A stretch of 32,298 nucleotides of DNA, taken from positions 1 to 32,298 of the forward strand of contig JAUIAP010000057.1 in assembly GCA_030425205.1 (NCBI GenBank), in the 5' to 3' direction. Of this stretch, positions 7,946 through 15,651 are shown piece after piece. The notes beneath the pieces were generated by a model. That model saw nothing but the letters and a program-made list of their open reading frames with translations. It had not been told where the DNA came from and did not search any database. The position numbers were made by a program, and so were the translations under genes. Positions within the stretch are counted from its first letter, which is position 1. Every line of letters begins with the position of its first letter. Source of the DNA: Anaerolineae bacterium. Its GTDB lineage: Bacteria > Chloroflexota > Anaerolineae > Promineifilales > Promineifilaceae.

Positions 7946-10747
7946 TTGATAACGCAGTACGACGAACTACTAAACCAATCGGCCGAAAATCAACAGACAT
8001 GGTTGCGTAACACCGCGCCAACTTACAATGCCGATTTGCTGGTCGAATGGCGTGAGTGGGCGACCCATTTTGAGCGCGTCAATCCACAAACTGCGCTGCA
8101 AATCGCCAAATTATTGGAAATTGCCGCCGATGTTTGGCAACATGCGACGACCCGCGCTGCGGCGCATCACATCGAGGCCAATGCGCGCATGTTGCTTGGG
8201 CAACAGCCAGAGGCGTTGGCGCAATATGAAGCGGCAGCCGCCATCTATCGGGCGCAAAATTCGCCCGCAGATGTCGCGCGGGTTGCGGTTGGACAGATTG
8301 GCGTGCTGCAATTTTTGGGTCGCTATCCAGAAGCACAAGATTTAGCGCAGACAACCCTTTCCGATGCGCCGGATGCGCTGACCCGCGCAAAAATTTTGCT
8401 CAACAGCGGTCTAATCGCCGCTCGACAGGCACAATTCGAACAGGCACGCGCCGCATTTTCTGAAGCTGAAACGCTGTTCGCTGCCAACAACGCGCCGCAA
8501 CATGTGGCCATGGCGCAAGGCAACGCGGCCATCGTGCTGACCGAATTAAACGATTTTCGGCAGGCGGCGCAGCAATCCCAAGCGGCACGCACCTTTTTTG
8601 CCGCTGCTGAAATGCAAAGCGTCGTCGCGCAAATCGACCTCAATCTCGCCTACCTGCGCGGCAGTCAAGGGGATTACCAGCAAGCGTTGATCGATGCGGC
8701 ACGGGCACGCGCCGTTTTTGCTGCCCAAGCAAACGGGATGGAACAGGCGCAAGTTGATCTGCATCGTAGCGACTTCTACCTTGCGCTCAACTTATGGTAC
8801 GAGGCGCAGCAGCAGGTCGAAAGCGCATTGCCCCACTTCGAAGCGGCGGGGATGGCGTTTGAAATCGGCCGATTACACCTCAACCACGCTGCCGCGCTCG
8901 CCCACAGCGATCAATTTGAGGCTGCGATTGCCGCCATTGAACGTGCGCAAGAGATCTTTTCGGCCGAAAACAATCCCGTCTGGCAAGCCATCGCTACGCT
9001 GTACCACGCCTTGTTCGACTGGCGACGCGGCCACACGGAGACGCTCACCGACCGGGTCACAGCGTGTCGCGCGACGTTTGAGATGGCGCAACTGCCCAAT
9101 CGGATCGCGCAGTGTGACTTGCTCTTGGGCGAAGTTGCATTGGTGCAGAATGACGGCGCACAGGCGGAGAGCCACTTTGCCCGCGCATTGGCGTTGACAA
9201 CAGACCTGCTGCCCCCGTTGACTTTTCTCTGTCATGATGGGCTCGGACGTGTGGCCGAGCAGCGCGCTGACTTGAGTGCGGCGCGCCAACATTATCGTGC
9301 CGCCGTTGATAATTTGGAACGCCTGCACACGGCGATAGGGGCGCAAGATTACAAGCTCGCCTTTTTGAGCGACAAGCTGGATGTTTATGAACGGCTGGTT
9401 GGGTTGTGTTTGCGGGTGGGATCGGCCGAATCTCAGGCCGAAGCGTTTGAAACGGTCGAACGCGCACGCTCCCGCGCACTGCTCGACCAACTCGCACGCA
9501 CCACCTCTGCGGACGCGACCCCGCTCGACGAACTGCGCCAGCTAAAGCAGGAGCTAAACTGGTATTACAATCGCCTCAATACACCGCAAGATGATCCAAC
9601 CCGCCACCAGCATACACAGTTAACCGACGAAATTGCCAAACGAGAACGTCGTCTGACCGACCTCCATCATCTCACGCACAACCGCGATTTGGTTAAGCCA
9701 TTGGGGCAGCAGACAGTCACATTGCCCGAACTACAGATGCAGTTGCCGTATGACACACTGCTGCTTGAATTTGTAACGGTGCGAGGGCAACTGTTTGTCT
9801 TTGGGATTGGCGAAGCGACGCTATGGGTGCAGGCGTTGGCGGTCGATGAGGAAACAATTGGCACACAGGTGGCGCAGTTGCGCTTTCAGATCAACAAATT
9901 TAACTACAGCAAACGGTATCGCACGCGCTATGCACGGCAGCTTCAACAGAGTTGTGATAGCTGTTTGCAACAACTGTACGATGCGGTCTGGCGGCCAATC
10001 GCGGCGCGTGTGACGAACCGCAATGTGGTGATTGTGCCACATGGCCTATTGCACAATGTGCCATTTCAGGCACTATATGATGGAGAGAACTATCTGCTGG
10101 CACGACACACGCTATCCCTTGCGCCAAGTGCCTCTGTCTTTTGCCATACGTTGCAGCCGGTCGCGGGCACAACGCAGCGCGGTCTGTTTGTTGGCGTCGA
10201 TGATCCGCACATTCCACATGCGACTTGCGAAGCGCAGGAGGCGGCGCGGCTCTTTGGCGAGCAAGCGGAGTTACGACTCAATGATGCGGCAACGCTAGAC
10301 GATTTGGACGATTTTCAACTGCTCCATTTGGCAACCCATGCCACCTTTCGCGCCGATAATCCACTTTTTTCTGCGCTCAAGCTGGCAGATGGCTGGATGA
10401 ACGTCCACGACATTTATGCGCTTCCCGCTGCGCCCCCGCTAATCACGTTGAGCGCATGTGGGACACATCAGCATCAGGTCGTGACGGGAGATGAGTTGAT
10501 CGGGCTGTGTCGCGGCTTTTTTGCAGCGGGCGCACGGTCGCTGGTGGTAAGTTTGTGGATGGTCGATGACAAGGTAACACAACAGTTGATGGAACTGTTT
10601 TATGCACGATTGCAGATGGGTACAACGGTCGCCAGTGCGCTGCGACATGCCCAGTTGACATTGCAATCAGAGATCACGCACCCTTATTTTTGGGCGGCGT
10701 TTGTAGTAACGGGTAACCCTAATTTGCGATTAAAGGTAGTACGATGA
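7946..10747 (+). CDS. TPR-CHAT protein (caspase-like C25/C80-related cysteine peptidase)
   Basis: The product is 933 aa. The only fitting start is TTG at 7946 with AAAGAG eight bases upstream; an in-frame TAG lies at 7922. Residues about 40-480 are degenerate tetratricopeptide repeats with many A-rich helical pairs, a protein-binding surface. A helical linker (about 490-640) leads into a C-terminal CHAT domain (about 655-930) with both catalytic residues present: His798 in LLHLATHATF and Cys838 in TLSACGT, followed by GDELIGLCRGFFAAGARSLVVSLW. It is probably a cytoplasmic protease switched by TPR-bound partners. CHAT domains act as proteases in separase-like and Craspase (type III-E CRISPR) systems; no CRISPR component is here. 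The stop overlaps the subtilase start (ATGA at 10744-10747), so the two are translationally coupled. Confidence 0.93.
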   Translation: MITQYDELLNQSAENQQTWLRNTAPTYNADLLVEWREWATHFERVNPQTALQIAKLLEIAADVWQHATTRAAAHHIEANARMLLGQQPEALAQYEAAAAIYRAQNSPADVARVAVGQIGVLQFLGRYPEAQDLAQTTLSDAPDALTRAKILLNSGLIAARQAQFEQARAAFSEAETLFAANNAPQHVAMAQGNAAIVLTELNDFRQAAQQSQAARTFFAAAEMQSVVAQIDLNLAYLRGSQGDYQQALIDAARARAVFAAQANGMEQAQVDLHRSDFYLALNLWYEAQQQVESALPHFEAAGMAFEIGRLHLNHAAALAHSDQFEAAIAAIERAQEIFSAENNPVWQAIATLYHALFDWRRGHTETLTDRVTACRATFEMAQLPNRIAQCDLLLGEVALVQNDGAQAESHFARALALTTDLLPPLTFLCHDGLGRVAEQRADLSAARQHYRAAVDNLERLHTAIGAQDYKLAFLSDKLDVYERLVGLCLRVGSAESQAEAFETVERARSRALLDQLARTTSADATPLDELRQLKQELNWYYNRLNTPQDDPTRHQHTQLTDEIAKRERRLTDLHHLTHNRDLVKPLGQQTVTLPELQMQLPYDTLLLEFVTVRGQLFVFGIGEATLWVQALAVDEETIGTQVAQLRFQINKFNYSKRYRTRYARQLQQSCDSCLQQLYDAVWRPIAARVTNRNVVIVPHGLLHNVPFQALYDGENYLLARHTLSLAPSASVFCHTLQPVAGTTQRGLFVGVDDPHIPHATCEAQEAARLFGEQAELRLNDAATLDDLDDFQLLHLATHATFRADNPLFSALKLADGWMNVHDIYALPAAPPLITLSACGTHQHQVVTGDELIGLCRGFFAAGARSLVVSLWMVDDKVTQQLMELFYARLQMGTTVASALRHAQLTLQSEITHPYFWAAFVVTGNPNLRLKVVR

Positions 10748-12501
10748 AGACGCGACTGATTTGGATTGGTTTATTTGTATTGACAATGGTTTGGCAGAGA
10801 ACGGCGCGGGCGGAAGAGTTGACGGTTATTGTGGCGATTTCGGCCGATGCCACCATCGACCAAATCGCCATTGACCACGACATCAGCGTGTTGGCTGAAC
10901 TACCCGAGCTATCGCTCTTTCGCGTAGAGGCGGCGAGTGGCTTGGAAAACGATGCACGCATCACGGCTATCTATCCAGACAGCACGCTCGACGCACGCCC
11001 CAGCTATATCGTCGCAACGGGTGATATTTTGGAAGCTGCCCCAGCGGCTGGCTCCGTGCAACAGGTCGAAAGCCAACCCGCACTTGCACTCTTGCGTGTC
11101 GCGCAAGCCCATACTATCAGTCGTGGCGCAGGGGTCACCGTGGCCATTTTGGATACGGGCGTTGAGTTCGAGCATCCGCTCTTAACCGATCATTTGGTCA
11201 GCGGCTATGACTTTGTCAGCGTCGATAGCGATGCCGCTGATGAGGCAGACGGCAGCGATACAGATGGCGATTGGATGTTTGACGAGGGGGCGGGTCACGG
11301 CAGCCACGTTGCGGGCATTATCGCCAGCGTTGCGCCCGACGCAACCATCTTGCCTGTTCGCATCTTTGACAGCAACGGGCACGGGTTCAACTTCAACGTC
11401 GCGCAGGGGATTATTTACGCCGTCAGTCAGGGGGCAGATGTGATCAATCTGAGCGGCAATACAAGCAGCGGCGAACCATTCTTGCAGGACGCCATCAACT
11501 ATGCAGCACAGGCGGGGGTCGTTGTGGTTGCGTCTGCGGGTCTCAACAACATCGGCTATCCCGCTGGCTATGCCAACACCATCTCGGTTGCCGCCACAGA
11601 TATCAACGATTGGCGTACCGCTCTGTCGCACTTTTCGACTGGCGATGTGACGTCCTATGCACCCGGCGAACAGATACTGTCGGCCTATCACGGTGGCCGC
11701 TATGCGCGTTGGACTGGTCATTCAATGGCGACTCCCTTTGTGACGGGAACGGCAGCACTGATGATGGCGACTGGAAATTGTGATGCCGATTGTGTGCAGG
11801 CAACTCTAATGGACGGGGCGCGACCAATTGACGTCAATGAGCTGGGACGGCGGCTGGATGTCTATGATGCGGTTGGCAGTGCGGCTGACCAACAGGACAT
11901 CACACTGCAAACTCGCGCCACCAACACCAGCGATGATCTACCGCAAGACAACGTGCGCAAACTCTGGTTGCAGATTGACAATCAAGCTCATACGCTGTCG
12001 CTCGACGAGCTGACCTTGCGCTATTGGTATCAGAATGAGGCGGTTTCGGCCGAAATCTTCCATTGCGATTGGGCGGCCGTCGGCTGTGCAAACGTCACGG
12101 GCACGTTTGGCGTAGACAGGGGCATGCAATATCTGGAAGTAGGGTTTGCGGCGGGGGTTCTGTTTGGATCGGCCGATAGTGGGCAAATCCAGCTGCGCAC
12201 ACACCACGTCGACTGGGCCACCTACGATGAAACGAACGACTACTCCTATCACGCCGTTTCTGATTTAGAGATGTGGGAGCGCGTGACGGCCTATTACAAC
12301 GGGGAACTCGTTTGGGGCACTGAACCTGACACACCGACTGCGGTTACGGTTGTCGCACAGGCTTCCGTTGGACAGCCATCGACGGGGACGTTCTTAATTG
12401 CCCTGAGCTTAACGCTCCTGATTGCCGCGACTGTCCACTATTTAGTGGGGCTGAAACTGCGCCAACAACCAGCGGGTCTCCGCGCCACTCGGCAACAGTA
12501 G
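10744..12501 (+). CDS. Membrane-anchored subtilisin-like serine peptidase (S8) with CBM3
   Basis: The product is 585 aa. Signal peptide 1-23 (cut after ARA) and a short pro-region to about 110. The S8 catalytic domain (about 115-380) has Asp137 (VAILDTG), His185 (GHGSHVAG) and Ser327 (TGHSMATP). The usual AAGN oxyanion motif reads SAGLNN here, so the Asn is shifted or replaced. Residues about 395-528 match a family 3 carbohydrate-binding module (LTLRYWYQNE, MQYLEVGF, IQLRTHHVDW, VTAYYNGELVWGTEP), closely like the CBM3 of the nearby GH9 protein. A C-terminal helix (about 547-569) with a basic tail anchors it in the membrane. It should act outside the cell, placed on cellulose. Substrates are unknown; surface enzymes of the divergent gene or a sensor are possible. 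Confidence 0.9.
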   Translation: MKTRLIWIGLFVLTMVWQRTARAEELTVIVAISADATIDQIAIDHDISVLAELPELSLFRVEAASGLENDARITAIYPDSTLDARPSYIVATGDILEAAPAAGSVQQVESQPALALLRVAQAHTISRGAGVTVAILDTGVEFEHPLLTDHLVSGYDFVSVDSDAADEADGSDTDGDWMFDEGAGHGSHVAGIIASVAPDATILPVRIFDSNGHGFNFNVAQGIIYAVSQGADVINLSGNTSSGEPFLQDAINYAAQAGVVVVASAGLNNIGYPAGYANTISVAATDINDWRTALSHFSTGDVTSYAPGEQILSAYHGGRYARWTGHSMATPFVTGTAALMMATGNCDADCVQATLMDGARPIDVNELGRRLDVYDAVGSAADQQDITLQTRATNTSDDLPQDNVRKLWLQIDNQAHTLSLDELTLRYWYQNEAVSAEIFHCDWAAVGCANVTGTFGVDRGMQYLEVGFAAGVLFGSADSGQIQLRTHHVDWATYDETNDYSYHAVSDLEMWERVTAYYNGELVWGTEPDTPTAVTVVAQASVGQPSTGTFLIALSLTLLIAATVHYLVGLKLRQQPAGLRATRQQ

Positions 12502-13506
12502 CCCATGTCGTTGATAGACCGTATTTGCACGATTTAGTGAGTGCACGGCAGCTGCAAATTTCCCCTGCGCGATCTGTATCTTGCCCAGCGTTAAATAGCC
12601 AAACCCAGTTGATGAGTTGTGCCTGTCCTGTTTGTCAATAATCGCCAACCCCTGTGTCAGCCAACGATGCGCCGTGTCGATATTGCCAAAAATATATTCT
12701 ATCGCGCCGATATTGAGCATCACGCGCGCCGTCGTCACCTTGTCTTTGCCATAAACGGCACGATGTAATTGGTAGGCTTCATGAAAGCTGTCTTGTGCCG
12801 CTATAAACTCTCGACGGCCATAGGCGACCATGCCGTATGTGAATAGCGTCCAGCCGCGTGTGGCCGAATCGGCCGCGAGATGGGTATTGACAAGCGCCAA
12901 TGCCCGTTCGACATAGGGGTGGGCTGCTTCAAATTCATGGCGACGAATATGGCTCAGGGCAAGATTGTTGAGCGCGGTGACGATACGGCCATAAACAAAC
13001 GGGTCGGGCGGCGATTGTTCATAAACGGCGATTGCCTGCTTGAAATGGGATCGCGCTTCCTCAAACGCATTGCTCATCAGCGCGATTGCACCCATGTTAT
13101 TGAGAAGTTGTGCAGTCTTGATCGAATCATTCAGCTCGATGAAGATAGAAAGCGCCGTTTCATAAAATGGTCGCGCAGCCTCAACGCCCTCCATGCGTAG
13201 CAAGATGTTGCCAAACGATTTAAGACAGTCCGCCCAATGATTAAATTCTAGTTCTCCCCTGTGATGCAGCACACTTTTGGCAAGCGCAACAAACGGCGTA
13301 AAGCGGTGTGGCTGTTCGATGTCCGCAAGATATTGCGCCCACCAGCGTAAGAGCGGAACTGGGGGATGTTCGCTGGACAGATCCAATTGTAATACGGCCT
13401 GAATGTGGGCAGCGGGAATGGAGAGCGGATAAATCGATCCCTGATTGAGATACTGTTCCTTGCAGCAATTCGGCCAATATGCTGGCAATGCGTTGGCGAC
13501 TCTCAT
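12442..13506 (-). CDS. TPR C-terminal part of a frameshifted BTAD/NB-ARC/TPR regulator
   Basis: The frame can be read as 354 aa from GTG/ATG-like codons near 13506, but its first 15 or so residues look like out-of-frame reading. From the KEQYLNQG stretch on (about 13460) it is the natural continuation of the upstream regulator: a linker and then at least six tetratricopeptide repeats (LLNNMGAIALMSNAFEEA and similar). TPR tails of this regulator type sense partners or small ligands. It ends with TAA at 12442-12444, and its last 60 bp overlap the 3' end of the convergent subtilase gene. No independent ribosome site is evident, so it is likely a fragment of one broken or frameshifted gene rather than its own gene. 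Confidence 0.75.
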   Translation of the reverse strand: MRVANALPAYWPNCCKEQYLNQGSIYPLSIPAAHIQAVLQLDLSSEHPPVPLLRWWAQYLADIEQPHRFTPFVALAKSVLHHRGELEFNHWADCLKSFGNILLRMEGVEAARPFYETALSIFIELNDSIKTAQLLNNMGAIALMSNAFEEARSHFKQAIAVYEQSPPDPFVYGRIVTALNNLALSHIRRHEFEAAHPYVERALALVNTHLAADSATRGWTLFTYGMVAYGRREFIAAQDSFHEAYQLHRAVYGKDKVTTARVMLNIGAIEYIFGNIDTAHRWLTQGLAIIDKQDRHNSSTGFGYLTLGKIQIAQGKFAAAVHSLNRANTVYQRHGLLLPSGAETRWLLAQFQPH

Positions 13507-15304
13507 TTAGTTCGCCATGCAACCGTACAAACTGTACGACTAAACGGTGTAGCGTGATCTGCCCCCGTTGCAACGTCAGCAGTCCCAACGCTTGTAGCTG
13601 CGTGAGTGCGTCGATGGCGGCAAGTTCGGCCGATTCCGTTCGCAATTCACCCCCACTGCCCGTCACAATCCGCACCGCCACCGCCTGTGGCACGGGCTCC
13701 CCCGCCGCACAGCATGCCAACGCCAGCAGCAGATGATGGGCCGGTGTGCCGACAGACAACTGGTCATAACTCAATGCGAAGGTATGTGCCAAACTCAGAT
13801 CGTGGTCAGTCGGTGAGCGTTGGACACCACGCCCGTGGAGTGATGGATGTTCGATAAGGTTGCGCCGATTGAGTTGTTCGAGATAGTTGGCGGGCGTGAC
13901 CGTCGCATAATGGTTCAGGAAGCTACCTGCCAGATGCAACGCCAGCGGTAAATCGCCCAACTTTGCCGCAATTTGCCGCGCCTCCTGTGCAGTTTGCGCG
14001 GGTGCAAGCTGCTGCAACAGCCGCACGCTTTCGGCGCGCGCCAGCAGCTCTTGCGACACAACGGCTACGCCCCGCGACCAAATGCCGCGCCGACTCGTCA
14101 ACAACACGCGACAGCCTCCCGTCACTGGCAGCCAGTCGGCCAGCACTTGTTCATTTTCACAGCTGTCAAAAATCAGCAGGCGCGGTGTTGCCTCTTGCCA
14201 TGCGCGCTGTACGCGCAACACCTGCTCGCCAGTTGAGAGCTGATCCGCCGCCTGAAACAGTCCCATGCCACGCTCGCTGCCAAGCCGTGCGATTTCGCTG
14301 GCAACATTTTCAGGATCGCCAAAGTTGAGCCAATAGACGCCATGAAATTGCTGACCGTACCGATAGGCGAACTCAACCGCTGTCTGCGTCTTCCCAATGC
14401 CGCCGATGCCCGTAATGGCGACCGCTTGGGGCTGTTCGGCCGATTTTGCAAACAGCCCCACGATCTCCTTTAGCGTCTCCTCCCTGCCCACAAAATCGCG
14501 ATTGCGCTGAAATGGCATGACGCTGCTGGGTGGAAGATTGGCAGGCGGGAGAAGTTCCGCGTTTGCGAGTCGTTCCCAAGTTGCCGCATTGCGTTTGCGC
14601 TCGATGCGTGCCAGCAGTTGCGTTGTCTCTTGGTCAGGGGAAACGCCTAGCTCAGCATGAAGGCGTTGGCGCAACGTTTCATACATCTGGTGTGCGGCCG
14701 AGAATTGGTTGCGTTCGGCCGAAAAGCGCATAAAGTAGCGACACGCTTCATCGCTCCACTCCGCCAATTGCAACCAACGCCGCGCTGCCGTCTGACCCGC
14801 TGCCCACATCTCGTGCGCCTGATAATGTTGACAGAGTTGCCGATACGCATCTAGCACCCGACGATGTAGTCGCTCCCGTTCGATCAGCAGCCATTCGTTG
14901 AATGCCGTCGCCCCTTCGACATAGAAACCACTCAGCAATTCACCTTTGTAGCGCGAGAGAGCGTTGTCTTTGGTGGCTGGATCGGCCGATTGTAATCCCT
15001 CGCGTAACGCGATTAGATCGACTTCTGTTTCCACCGTCGGAACAAAGATCGCCGTCTGCCGCGTCGTTTCGACCTCTGGCACATCTCGCCGCACACGCAC
15101 CAATAGCTCACGCAAATTCTGCAAGCCACGACTTGTGCTTGTTGCGTCCCACAACATATCGGCAAGCTGCTCCCGCCGCTGCTGCTCGGCCGTCACAATT
15201 AAATAGGCGAGCAACGCGCACCCTTTTGGGCTGTTCACAATGCGGCGTGGCTTGCCGTCATGTGTGATTGAAATTGCGCCAAGTAGATCAATTCGTTGGG
15301 TCAA
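13241..15304 (-). CDS. BTAD (SARP-like) / NB-ARC ATPase regulator, N-terminal part, frameshifted at its end
   Basis: Numbering is from the earliest possible start, TTG at 15358. TTG at 15304 is preferred because it has GTGAG upstream and places the N-terminus right before the family core (RIDLLGAISI). Order: OmpR-like winged helix about 20-115, bacterial transcriptional activation domain about 117-258, then NB-ARC with Walker A GIGGIGKT (317-324), Walker B LLIFDS (394-399), LLTSR (419-423) and GLPL-type motif GDLPLAL (468-474), then a winged-helix stretch to about 633. After ELLQ the reading turns to low-quality sequence with no family features and stops at 13241. Removing one G of a GG pair (13458-13459 on the plus strand) restores reading into the TPR part. 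Such proteins are ATP-dependent signal-integrating transcription factors; the target is unknown. Confidence 0.82.
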   Translation of the reverse strand: MTQRIDLLGAISITHDGKPRRIVNSPKGCALLAYLIVTAEQQRREQLADMLWDATSTSRGLQNLRELLVRVRRDVPEVETTRQTAIFVPTVETEVDLIALREGLQSADPATKDNALSRYKGELLSGFYVEGATAFNEWLLIERERLHRRVLDAYRQLCQHYQAHEMWAAGQTAARRWLQLAEWSDEACRYFMRFSAERNQFSAAHQMYETLRQRLHAELGVSPDQETTQLLARIERKRNAATWERLANAELLPPANLPPSSVMPFQRNRDFVGREETLKEIVGLFAKSAEQPQAVAITGIGGIGKTQTAVEFAYRYGQQFHGVYWLNFGDPENVASEIARLGSERGMGLFQAADQLSTGEQVLRVQRAWQEATPRLLIFDSCENEQVLADWLPVTGGCRVLLTSRRGIWSRGVAVVSQELLARAESVRLLQQLAPAQTAQEARQIAAKLGDLPLALHLAGSFLNHYATVTPANYLEQLNRRNLIEHPSLHGRGVQRSPTDHDLSLAHTFALSYDQLSVGTPAHHLLLALACCAAGEPVPQAVAVRIVTGSGGELRTESAELAAIDALTQLQALGLLTLQRGQITLHRLVVQFVRLHGELNESRQRIASILAELLQGTVSQSGIDLSALHSRCPHSGRITIGSVQRTSPSSALTLVGAISCGHRTATPLYAVCCACQKCAASQGRTRI
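13458..13459 (-). other. Likely frameshift site in the NB-ARC/TPR regulator
   Basis: On the minus strand the sequence reads CTGCAAGGAACAG. With one G less it reads Leu-Gln-Glu-Gln-Tyr-Leu-Asn-Gln and joins the NB-ARC and TPR frames without loss of either. A one-base insertion (true mutation or sequencing error) explains this best. No known programmed-frameshift signal is seen. Confidence 0.75.
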
Positions 15305-15348
15305 AGCTATCTCACGTTTGTCTTGCGTTGATTCTCTATTGTGCAGAG

Positions 15349-15570
15349 ATGAGTGCAAACTATCAAGCGTTTCTGCTTCGTTTACAGCGTTCTGCTACTT
15401 CTGCAAGGTGGCGCGGGGTGCTAAAGGATATTGAAAACAACGACGAAGTGACGTTTTCAAACCCTTATGAACTGTTCGACTATTTGCTTGAAACCGTGTT
15501 CCGTGAGCCGTCCGCCCGCGATGCGATTACGCCAACTGTGAATATGAATGATGACCGCAGATATGAGTGA
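15349..15570 (+). CDS. Small hypothetical protein, 73 aa
   Basis: The likely start is ATG 15349 (MSANYQAFLLRLQRS), with CAGAG just before it; the frame is open further upstream with non-canonical starts. The protein is a compact, charged sequence: SARWRGVLKDIENNDEVTF, then NPYELFDYLLETV, a helix, strands, helix pattern. I do not know a function. It lies head to head with the BTAD/NB-ARC regulator, only 44 bp from that gene's preferred start, so the two probably share a control region and this gene may be a target of the regulator. It stops with TGA at 15568-15570, before a strong hairpin. Confidence 0.7.
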   Translation: MSANYQAFLLRLQRSATSARWRGVLKDIENNDEVTFSNPYELFDYLLETVFREPSARDAITPTVNMNDDRRYE

Positions 15571-15581
15571 CCAGCATACTA

Positions 15582-15605
15582 TGGCAAGTGATCTGTCACT
15601 TGCCA
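15582..15605. terminator. Strong hairpin between convergent genes, probable bidirectional terminator
   Basis: A 10-bp perfect stem (TGGCAAGTGA / TCACTTGCCA) has a 4-nt TCTG loop. It lies between the stop of the 73-aa gene and the stop of the GH13_18 gene, so it would end both the short rightward transcript and the long leftward sugar operon. A clear T-run is not present on either side. Confidence 0.65.
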
Positions 15606-15651
15606 ATCACCTTGTTCAAAGCGCGTATTCGACTGAAGAGTAAATGTCACA

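Noticed and set aside
8873..9490. Open frame of 205 codons on the minus strand within the TPR-CHAT gene
   Set aside because: It is a shadow of the TPR coding sequence with no recognisable domain and no start signal.
7946..10747. TPR-CHAT gene as part of a type III-E CRISPR (Craspase) system
   Set aside because: No repeat array, no gRAMP/Cas7-11, no Cas1 or Csx30-like gene is present. Only the CHAT and sigma analogy remains, and it is reported as inference.
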